The translations under genes and the position numbers were made by a program. A stretch of DNA of 6,598 bases, taken from assembly GCA_014378285.1 (NCBI GenBank), contig JACMNZ010000494.1, positions 1 through 6,598 on the forward strand, in the 5' to 3' direction. The notes below the pieces were generated by a model. That model made no database searches. It worked only from the letters and a program-made list of their open reading frames with translations, and was not told the origin of the DNA. Below, piece after piece: positions 1-6,598 of this stretch; position 1 is the first letter of the stretch, and each line of letters begins with the position of its first letter. This stretch comes from Pseudopedobacter sp. (lineage in GTDB: Bacteria > Bacteroidota > Bacteroidia > Sphingobacteriales > Sphingobacteriaceae).

Positions 1-20
1 ATTAATCAAAGGTTCTTGTT

Positions 21-52
21 AGAATAAAGATTATTAGAACCAAGAATAAAGA
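21..52. repeat. 10-bp direct repeat pair, 22-bp period
   Basis: AGAATAAAGA occurs exactly at 21-30 and again at 43-52, starting 22 bp apart (about two helical turns). It lies about 75-105 bp upstream of the recC start. In an AT-rich leader a 10-mer pair can arise by chance, but together with the repeat at 93-120 it makes the leader look repeat-built. It could be a protein-binding pair or degenerate intergenic repeat debris; the sequence does not decide. Confidence 0.5.
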
Positions 53-92
53 CTTACCTGCAAAGTTCACAATCAAACAGTGTAAGCATCTC

Positions 93-120
93 AATACTCA
101 TTACTAAATACTCACAACTA
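93..120. repeat. Imperfect 14-bp tandem repeat abutting the recC start
   Basis: Two adjacent 14-bp units, AATACTCATTACTA (93-106) and AATACTCACAACTA (107-120), match at 12 of 14 positions. Each unit looks like two related heptamers (AATACTC plus a variant ending in ACTA). The array ends 4 bp before the recC ATG, so it occupies the place where a ribosome-binding site would lie. It contains no purine-rich Shine-Dalgarno sequence, in keeping with the weak use of such sites in Bacteroidota. Its role is unknown. Confidence 0.6.
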
Positions 121-124
121 AAAT

Positions 125-3100
125 ATGTCAGTTAGTTTAAAAGTTTCCAATTCATTAGCACAGTTAGCTTTACAATTTTGTGAAGATTTAAAATCTAAGA
201 AAACTGGGATTTTTCAGCCATATAATTTTATCACTCAAACCGAGGGAATGAATAATTGGCTAAAGCTACAGTTGGCAAATCATTTAAAGATTGCAGCAAA
301 TTACCGTTTCTTAAAACCCAACGATTTAGTTGCACAGATTTACCATATTTTAGGTGGAGAATACTTGCAACCTTTGTCTCCAGAAAATCAAAGTTGGTTG
401 ATTTTTAAGATTTTAGGAGAAGAAAACTTTATCAATAAATTTAAAAATATCGCCCAATATTATGATGGAGAGAATTTAGATAAAGATTTAAAAAGACTTG
501 CCCTAGCGCAAAAAATAGCAGATTTATTTGACCAATATCAAATTTATCGACCAGAAATAATCAAGCTCTGGAACCAATCTACGGTTGCAGATATTGGTTT
601 TGATGAGTGGCAAAAATACATTTGGATAAAAGCAAAAGAAATTGCTGAAAAGAAATTCCCTGATAAAACTTACATGAGTGATTATATTTTGGAAGCCTTA
701 AAAACGCCTCAAAATGTAAATCGCCTTGTCCAAAAAATGCCAGATATTTATTTATTTGGTCTTTCAGTTTTAACCGATTTTCACATCCAACTTTTTCATG
801 TACTTGGGCAACATGTTAATTTTTCTTATTACTTGCTAAATCCCGCTCCAGAGCAATATTGGATAGAAGACATCAGCAAAAAAAGAGCTATTCGTTTGCA
901 GGATAAATATCAGGATGAAGAATATTATCAAAGCGAAGGCAATACATTATTGACTAATTGGGGCAAAGTTATCCAAAACACATTTTTCTTGTTATTTAAA
1001 AATGAGGAAATGCTTAATACTTATGAAGCACTTGATATTCAGTATTTTGAGAATAAATACTTGTTGCACATCATCCAAAACGAAATTTATGAAAACTTAG
1101 ATGATAAAGACAGAAAACCTTTAAATGATGAATTAATTCACGACGGTTCTATTAGTATTAACTCTTGTTTTACGCCAGCAAGAGAGATTGAAGCGCTTTA
1201 TAATTATTTGATTTCTTTAGTAGATAAAGGGGACAAAAAACTTTCACCAAGGGATATTGTGGTGATGGTAAATGATATTGATACTTATGCGCCTTACATA
1301 AAAGCAGTTTTTAAAAATGCGCCTTACAAATTCAATTTTAGCATAGCCGATGAAAGTTTTACCTCTAATGATACCATTGCCGCGGCGCTAATTGGTTTAA
1401 TGGAAATGAACAGCCACAACCTAACTGCAGAAAACGTTTTGCAATTGTTAGATTTTGGTTATATCCGTAAAAGATTTGGAATTAGTGATTTAACGCTGAT
1501 TAGAAAAATAGTAAACAAAGCTAATATCCGTTTTGGGATTGGAGGAAGTTTAGAAGATGAAAGCGTTTATGTAAGTTGGAAATATGGATTAGAACGCATC
1601 GTTTTAGGGATTTGCATCAGCGGTAGCGAAGAATATGAAAGCCAAGACCATACGCTTTTCCCTTTAGATATGGTAGAGGGTTCTGCTGCAGAAGAAATAA
1701 TTCGTTTTGTGCATTTTATAGAGGTTTTGATAGCCTCGATACAACAAAGAGAAAGAAATAGAAACCTGACCGATTGGGTAAAATACGTAGAAAGTATCTT
1801 AACCAATCTCATTTTTGATACCGTTGATAATGTGGATGAGGATTATAATCTGCTCATCAAACAATTAGAAAAATATAACGCTTTAAATGAACTTTTAACA
1901 GAGCCGCTAAGTTTTCAATTATTTAATTATAGCTTATTACAATCGCTTTCTGCAAGTACAAAATCTGGTTCTTTTGTGGGTGGCGGAATTACTTTTTGTT
2001 CTTTAATCCCAATGCGAAGCATTCCATTTAAAGTGGTGGCTTTATTAGGTTTAAATTATGACAAATTCCCTCGTAAAGAACATCCTGTAGATTTCGATTT
2101 GATAAAACAGCATCCAAAATTGGGTGATAGAAACGTAAAGGATAATGATAAACACCTTTTTTTAGAGACCATTTTATCGGCACAAGAAAAACTTTACCTC
2201 AGTTATATCGGCCAAAGCGATAAAGACAATACCAGCATCCCTCCTTCTGCATTGATTGATGAATTGTTAGATTATCTACAAAACAAATATGAAAAAGATG
2301 ATTTGGCAAAACAGATGATTATCAAGCATCCGCTTCATAATTTTAGCGATAAAAATGATGGACTAAACCGTCTTAATTATTTAAGTCATGTGCCATTAAA
2401 AGATTATAATTTCTTTCAAAATGAAAAAAAAACAAATGAATTAGAGTTAAAGGAAATCAATATAAATTCGTTTATAAATTTCTTTAAAAATCCATTTAAA
2501 ACTTATTATCAAAAGGTTTTAAACATCAATTATGATGAACAAGAACTCCTTTTATCAGATACTGAAGCATTTGAATTAGATACTTTACAGCAATGGAGTT
2601 TAAAGCAAAATCTACTTTTGGCTAAAGCCGAGGAATTGCCAAATCTCAAAAACAGGTTGTTAAAAACCGGTGAATTGCCTTTAAAAAATATGGGCGATTT
2701 AGTTTTAAAAAATTTAGATAATCAAGTTAAACTTGTTAGAGAGCTATTAAACCAATTAATTGATAATGAAGATGAAAAATCTTTTCCTATCAATGTAGAA
2801 TTAAATAACGGTAACAATACTTTATCCGGGAATATTTCAGGAGTTTATGGTGATAAATTAGTGGTTATTTCTTGGTCTAAAAAAGAGAATAAAAGTTTAT
2901 TAGAAGCTTATTTAACCTACTTATCAGCGCAAGCTTCTGGTTTAAATCTCACACTTTATTTTATTAGTGCTCATAAAGAAAAGATTTATAAAGGTATGCT
3001 GATTAACTCGGCGGAAGCCAAAGAAAAACTAGAAGAAATATTTGAGCTATATAAAAATGGATTTAAGAAAATTTTATGCTTTTACCCAAATTTTGATGTT

Positions 3101-3337
3101 AAAATAAAAGACATTCCATACAATTATACCTATCAAAAATTCAAAAAGGCTGTTAATGATAAATTAGACAGTTATTTATTTCCTTCAACAGATAAATACA
3201 TCATGAATAAATATAACGACGGCTATTTTGACAGTTATCCTTTTGATGAAACCAACGAACTCTATCAAGAATTTGTAAGAAATAACGAGATTTTACTTTC
3301 TCCAATTGTAGCACTTTTACCTGATTATTATGCCTGA
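125..3337 (+). CDS. recC: RecBCD exonuclease V, gamma subunit RecC (complete)
   Basis: RecC is the non-catalytic scaffold of the RecBCD helicase/nuclease. It holds RecB and RecD, splits the duplex ahead of the motors and scans the 3' strand for Chi. The protein has 1070 aa against 1122 in E. coli. From memory of E. coli RecC, it aligns from residue 1 to the C-terminus. Landmarks are TEGMNNWL (39-46), DLFDQYQIYRP (133-143), FTPAREIE (349-356), SPRDIVVMVNDID (374-386), PMRSIPFKVV (629-638) and a GDR...FLE...LYLSYIG block (667-696). The C-terminal dead-nuclease-like domain starts near FFKNPF (786-791). No GxGKT or DExx motif is seen, as expected for RecC, so it should not hydrolyse ATP. The ATG at 125 is chosen because residues 1-46 align with E. 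coli RecC without a gap. There is no clear Shine-Dalgarno sequence. The gene overlaps recB by 8 nt. It is distinguished from AddB by these RecC landmarks and by the adjacent RecB. Confidence 0.96.
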   Translation: MSVSLKVSNSLAQLALQFCEDLKSKKTGIFQPYNFITQTEGMNNWLKLQLANHLKIAANYRFLKPNDLVAQIYHILGGEYLQPLSPENQSWLIFKILGEENFINKFKNIAQYYDGENLDKDLKRLALAQKIADLFDQYQIYRPEIIKLWNQSTVADIGFDEWQKYIWIKAKEIAEKKFPDKTYMSDYILEALKTPQNVNRLVQKMPDIYLFGLSVLTDFHIQLFHVLGQHVNFSYYLLNPAPEQYWIEDISKKRAIRLQDKYQDEEYYQSEGNTLLTNWGKVIQNTFFLLFKNEEMLNTYEALDIQYFENKYLLHIIQNEIYENLDDKDRKPLNDELIHDGSISINSCFTPAREIEALYNYLISLVDKGDKKLSPRDIVVMVNDIDTYAPYIKAVFKNAPYKFNFSIADESFTSNDTIAAALIGLMEMNSHNLTAENVLQLLDFGYIRKRFGISDLTLIRKIVNKANIRFGIGGSLEDESVYVSWKYGLERIVLGICISGSEEYESQDHTLFPLDMVEGSAAEEIIRFVHFIEVLIASIQQRERNRNLTDWVKYVESILTNLIFDTVDNVDEDYNLLIKQLEKYNALNELLTEPLSFQLFNYSLLQSLSASTKSGSFVGGGITFCSLIPMRSIPFKVVALLGLNYDKFPRKEHPVDFDLIKQHPKLGDRNVKDNDKHLFLETILSAQEKLYLSYIGQSDKDNTSIPPSALIDELLDYLQNKYEKDDLAKQMIIKHPLHNFSDKNDGLNRLNYLSHVPLKDYNFFQNEKKTNELELKEININSFINFFKNPFKTYYQKVLNINYDEQELLLSDTEAFELDTLQQWSLKQNLLLAKAEELPNLKNRLLKTGELPLKNMGDLVLKNLDNQVKLVRELLNQLIDNEDEKSFPINVELNNGNNTLSGNISGVYGDKLVVISWSKKENKSLLEAYLTYLSAQASGLNLTLYFISAHKEKIYKGMLINSAEAKEKLEEIFELYKNGFKKILCFYPNFDVKIKDIPYNYTYQKFKKAVNDKLDSYLFPSTDKYIMNKYNDGYFDSYPFDETNELYQEFVRNNEILLSPIVALLPDYYA
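3330..3337 (+). promoter_or_regulatory. recC-recB start/stop overlap, likely translational coupling
   Basis: The recB start codon (3330-3332) lies upstream of, and in a different frame from, the recC stop TGA (3335-3337), in ATGCCTGA. No Shine-Dalgarno sequence precedes the recB ATG. Terminating recC ribosomes probably re-initiate on recB, which would keep the two subunits near 1:1, as the complex requires. The overlap is seen directly; the coupling is inferred. Confidence 0.6.
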
Positions 3338-6300
3338 GGACTTATTTACGAGACAGTTTAAAGATTTTGATGCAAGTACGGTTGCATTAAAAGGAAGCAA
3401 TTTAATTGAAGCAAGTGCTGGTACCGGTAAAACTTATTCTATCGCTATTTTGGTTTTGAGAATGGTGGTTGAGCAGAAAATACCCATTCAAAATATTTTG
3501 ATGGTTACTTTTACAAAAGCTGCCGTTGCAGAATTAGAAGAACGTGTTAGAAAGTTTATGAGATTGGCTCATAAGGTTGCCAAAGGCGAAGAAATCTCTG
3601 ATAAAACGATAACAGACATCGTAAAAAATATTGAGTCGTATGAGGTTTTAAAATCATTAGAAAGAGCTATTTTATTTTTAGATGAAACTTCAATTTTAAC
3701 CATCCATAGTTTCTGTCAGCAAACTTTAAACCAATTTGCTTTTGAGACTCAACAACTTTTTGGTGTCGATTTATTGCCCGATGCGCAGAACATCATGGTT
3801 GATGAAGTGAATAAATTTTGGAGAAAGAATATTACTAATATTCCTTTGGATTTATTGGCGCTATTGATACAAAATGGATTCTCGAGATCCAAAATAACAA
3901 GCATTGTAAAAGAACATTTATCGGGGAAAAAGTATCTCTTTTTTGATGAAAGTAAAAGTAATTCCTGTTTATCTGAAGAACAGTATCAATCTTATTTAGA
4001 GCAAATAATAAAAAATGAGGACGATTATAAAACAGAATATCAAGAACTTACAACTTACATTAATAACAATCTTGATGAATTAAAAAATATATCTGAAGGA
4101 AATGGATATGCAAGAAAAGGCATATTACCTTTTTTGGATAATCCTGAAAATTTCATTGAAGTTATTAAATCAAAAAAAACAGCAAGTTATGTTCAAAAGC
4201 TTTATCCAGAAATTTTAGAGAAAATTGATGTATTATCAGAAATAGAGCAAGAAAAAATTAAAATAGTTTCCCAATTAATCAGCGATTTATATTGCTATGC
4301 CATCCAAGAAATTGGCAACGGAATTAACTTTTATAAAACCCGATACAACCAAATCAATTACGATGATTTGATTACAAAACTTCATAGAGCTTTACACAAA
4401 GAAAATAATGAAAAGCTTATTAAATGTTTGCAAGAAAAGTATCAAGCCGTATTTATTGATGAATTTCAGGATACGGATAAATTACAATATGAAATTTTTG
4501 ATAAGGCTTTCGCCAATAATTGTACACTTTTTTATATCGGCGACCCAAAACAATCCATTTATGCTTGGCGTAAAGCCGACATTTTCACTTATTTCAAAGC
4601 TAAAAATGCGGTAGGTGAATTTTACAGCATGAATCAAAACTATCGTTCTTCAAAAAGTTTTATCAATGCCATGAACGAATTCTTTAATATCCCCGATACA
4701 TTTTATTTTGAAGGAGAACCTAACTCAATAGATTACATTCCAGTAATTTCTCCAAAAAATAGTACAAAAGGGAATTTGCTCTATCAAAATAAAATCGCTG
4801 TTCCTATTAGTATATGTCAAGCAAGCAAAGGGGAAGATTTAAATAATTTTGTTGTTGCCCAGATAATGGATTTATTAACAAATCCTAACTATCAAATTGA
4901 GATTAATAGCAAAAAACGTCCAATTGTTCCAAAAGATATTGGTGTGCTAATTAGGTCTAAAAGGCAAGGCAAAGAATTGAAGCAAATCTTGTCGCAATTT
5001 GGAATTCCATCAATTACCATAGACGATTCAAAAGTTTTGCAATCGCCTGTGGCAAATCATCTTCTTTATCTTTTACAAGCTTTTTTAAACATCAGTATAT
5101 CAGCAATTAACAAAGCATTACTTTCACCTTTAACAGGTTTTACAGAAGAGCAAATCCTTCATTTTAATGATGAATTAATTGTAGAGCAATTTAAAAAGTA
5201 TAAAGAAACTTGGGATAAAAATGGGATTTACTCGGCTATTAATGAATGGATTATAGATTTTAACGTTTTAAAAAATCTTCAAAAAACCGCAAATGGAGAG
5301 CGTTTAAATACCAATTTATTTCAGCTGATAGAATTGTTGCATAAAAATCAAAGTAAAAAAAGCCTGAACAATTTAGAGCTAATAAGTTGGCTACAAAGAG
5401 GTATTGAAGGTATGGAAACTGAGGGCGACGAATACCAACAACGGATAGAAAGTGATGAGGATGCGATAAAAATCATTACAATTCACTCTAGTAAAGGCTT
5501 AGAATATAATATTGTATTTGCCCCATATTTGGATTTGCTCACCGATCAAAAACACATCGAAAATTCTAGTTTTAGAGATAAAAAGACCGGAAGTTATTTA
5601 TCTGCAGAAAAAACTCAACTCAATGACGAACAATTAGAAGAGTGGAAAAAACAAAATGAACAAGAAAACCGAAGATTAATTTATGTAGCAATTACCAGGG
5701 CTGTTTACAAATGTTTTATATATAATAACCAAGCGAGCTATTACAGCGGTTCTTCACTGGCTTCGTTTATCAAAGAAGTTCAAAGCTATCCAACTGAGTT
5801 AATTGAGATGAATAGAACTTTAGAATTTGATGAAGTTGTTGCTTATAAACCTCAGAAAAAAGGTAAAAAGGTTAAAATTATTCCATTTGTTGATTTTTCT
5901 TTAAACGAAGAAAATTGGCGAAGAATGAGCTATACGATGTTGCGATCAGAACATCCATCACAAATAAAACCTAAAACACAAGAAGCTGAAAATGATTACG
6001 ATAACTTTATTTTCTTGACTTTAAGAAAAGGAGCAAAAACTGGGAACATGCTCCATTATATTTTAGAGAACATTTCGTTTAATGATGAAAGCAGATGGAA
6101 TACCGAGATTAAAAATGCCATTGATAGATTTGTACCAAACCAACACGAAGTTTATGGACCAATGCTTTATCAATTGCTTCAGAATGTTTTGAATGCACCC
6201 ATCAATATAGATGGCCAAACCTTTTCTTTAGCAAACGTAAATCCTTATAAATGCATTAACGAGTTTGAATTTGATTTTAACGTCCAAAACTTTCAACCTC

Positions 6301-6598
6301 AAAGTTTATCGGCATTAGCCACAGAAAACCAAGAAATTAATGTGAGGATTTTCAACGAATTAGAAGGCATGATGAATGGTAAAATCGATTTATTTTTTGA
6401 ACATGAGAATAAATTTTATGTTTTAGATTGGAAATCTAATTATTTGGGTGATACTTTAGAAGATTACACTTCTGAAAAGTTAAATGACTCGATGAACCAA
6501 AATAATTATCATCTTCAATATTTAATTTATACCATGGCTGCCAAAAAATATATTAAAAGCAGACAATCCAATTTTTATTATGATAAAGATTTTGGAGG
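3330..6598 (+). CDS. recB: RecBCD exonuclease V, beta subunit RecB (3' end cut by window)
   Basis: RecB is the 3'-5' SF1 helicase and the sole nuclease of RecBCD; it also loads RecA after Chi. The frame is open for 1089 codons to the window edge. Helicase motifs in order: Walker A ASAGTGKT (28-35, K34); Ia TFTKAAVAEL (60-69); TIHSFC (124-129); INYDDL (342-347); Walker B FIDEFQDT (375-382, D377/E378); III GDPKQSIYAWRKAD (404-417); IV NYRSS (437-441); V HSSKGLEY (719-726); VI RRLIYVAITRA (781-791). The linker carries NWRRMSY (862-868). The C-terminal PD-(D/E)XK nuclease shows H909, D1020, D1033, K1035, Q1063 and Y1067, each 47 residues below E. coli H956, D1067, D1080, K1082, Q1110 and Y1114. 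It ends at FGG, about 45 residues before the expected C-terminus. The start at 3330 is firm: an in-frame TAG lies at 3309-3311, and the next in-frame ATG (3465) would remove Walker A. AddA is less likely because of the RecC partner. Confidence 0.96.
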   Translation, partial: MPEDLFTRQFKDFDASTVALKGSNLIEASAGTGKTYSIAILVLRMVVEQKIPIQNILMVTFTKAAVAELEERVRKFMRLAHKVAKGEEISDKTITDIVKNIESYEVLKSLERAILFLDETSILTIHSFCQQTLNQFAFETQQLFGVDLLPDAQNIMVDEVNKFWRKNITNIPLDLLALLIQNGFSRSKITSIVKEHLSGKKYLFFDESKSNSCLSEEQYQSYLEQIIKNEDDYKTEYQELTTYINNNLDELKNISEGNGYARKGILPFLDNPENFIEVIKSKKTASYVQKLYPEILEKIDVLSEIEQEKIKIVSQLISDLYCYAIQEIGNGINFYKTRYNQINYDDLITKLHRALHKENNEKLIKCLQEKYQAVFIDEFQDTDKLQYEIFDKAFANNCTLFYIGDPKQSIYAWRKADIFTYFKAKNAVGEFYSMNQNYRSSKSFINAMNEFFNIPDTFYFEGEPNSIDYIPVISPKNSTKGNLLYQNKIAVPISICQASKGEDLNNFVVAQIMDLLTNPNYQIEINSKKRPIVPKDIGVLIRSKRQGKELKQILSQFGIPSITIDDSKVLQSPVANHLLYLLQAFLNISISAINKALLSPLTGFTEEQILHFNDELIVEQFKKYKETWDKNGIYSAINEWIIDFNVLKNLQKTANGERLNTNLFQLIELLHKNQSKKSLNNLELISWLQRGIEGMETEGDEYQQRIESDEDAIKIITIHSSKGLEYNIVFAPYLDLLTDQKHIENSSFRDKKTGSYLSAEKTQLNDEQLEEWKKQNEQENRRLIYVAITRAVYKCFIYNNQASYYSGSSLASFIKEVQSYPTELIEMNRTLEFDEVVAYKPQKKGKKVKIIPFVDFSLNEENWRRMSYTMLRSEHPSQIKPKTQEAENDYDNFIFLTLRKGAKTGNMLHYILENISFNDESRWNTEIKNAIDRFVPNQHEVYGPMLYQLLQNVLNAPINIDGQTFSLANVNPYKCINEFEFDFNVQNFQPQSLSALATENQEINVRIFNELEGMMNGKIDLFFEHENKFYVLDWKSNYLGDTLEDYTSEKLNDSMNQNNYHLQYLIYTMAAKKYIKSRQSNFYYDKDFG

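Larger units (their letters stand above)
1..124. other. Non-coding leader upstream of recC
   Basis: No gene can be supported here. All three forward frames meet a stop early (TAA 3-5, TAG 20-22, TAA 25-27), so any same-strand upstream gene must end by base 27 and recC has at least about 100 bp of leader. I see no convincing Bacteroidota-type promoter (TTTG near -33 with TAnnTTTG near -7); the nearest resemblance, around 55-62, is poor, so none is called. GGTTCT (11-16) and AGAACC (36-41) could pair around a 19-nt loop, but no T-run follows, so this is not called a terminator. The most distinct content is two sets of short direct repeats, listed separately. Confidence 0.6.

Noticed and set aside
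11..46. Inverted repeat GGTTCT/AGAACC as a terminator or operator
   Set aside because: The stem is only 6 bp with a 19-nt loop and no T-run follows, so it is too weak to call as either.
54..101. Minus-strand 15-codon frame in the leader (begins MSIEML, ends ELCR)
   Set aside because: It is too short to separate from chance, overlaps the repeats, and has no ribosome-binding site or recognisable leader-peptide logic.
1567..1812. Minus-strand open frame of 81 codons inside recC
   Set aside because: It lies wholly within the conserved recC coding region, has no recognisable domain and no supporting context, and is the size expected of a chance antisense frame.
4408..4614. Plus-strand open frame of 68 codons inside recB
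   Set aside because: It overlaps the RecB Walker B and motif III coding region in another frame. The RecB frame is clearly the real one, so this is a shadow.
3330..6598. Possible pseudogene status of recB because no stop codon is seen
   Set aside because: The frame is open to the window edge and ends about 45 residues before the expected C-terminus. The truncation comes from the window, not from a mutation.

Overview
The window is AT-rich (roughly one third G+C by eye). It holds a two-gene recombination/repair locus, recC followed by recB, both on the + strand. The protein style (Lys/Asn/Ile-rich), the absence of a Shine-Dalgarno sequence at either start, and the recC-recB gene order suggest a member of the Bacteroidota, possibly a Pedobacter-like Sphingobacteriales. 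That placement is inferred from style, not from a search.

Layout: bases 1-124 are a non-coding leader built largely of short imperfect direct repeats. Bases 125-3337 encode a complete RecC (1070 aa). Bases 3330-6598 encode RecB, which starts inside the last codons of recC (8-nt overlap) and runs off the right edge after 1089 codons. By comparison with E. coli RecB (1180 aa), only about 45 C-terminal residues are missing. recD is not in the window and would be expected further downstream or elsewhere.

Function: RecB supplies the 3'-5' SF1 helicase motor and the only nuclease active site. RecC is the catalytically dead helicase/nuclease-like scaffold that splits the duplex and reads Chi in the emerging single strand. 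With RecD they form exonuclease V, which processes double-strand breaks for RecA loading and degrades linear foreign DNA. All RecB helicase motifs and nuclease catalytic residues are present, so the enzyme looks functional.

This is largely an ordinary housekeeping locus. No undescribed system is visible. The points most worth checking are changes at RecC positions that in E. coli contact Chi, the repeat-built leader, and an A9 tract at a RecC domain boundary.
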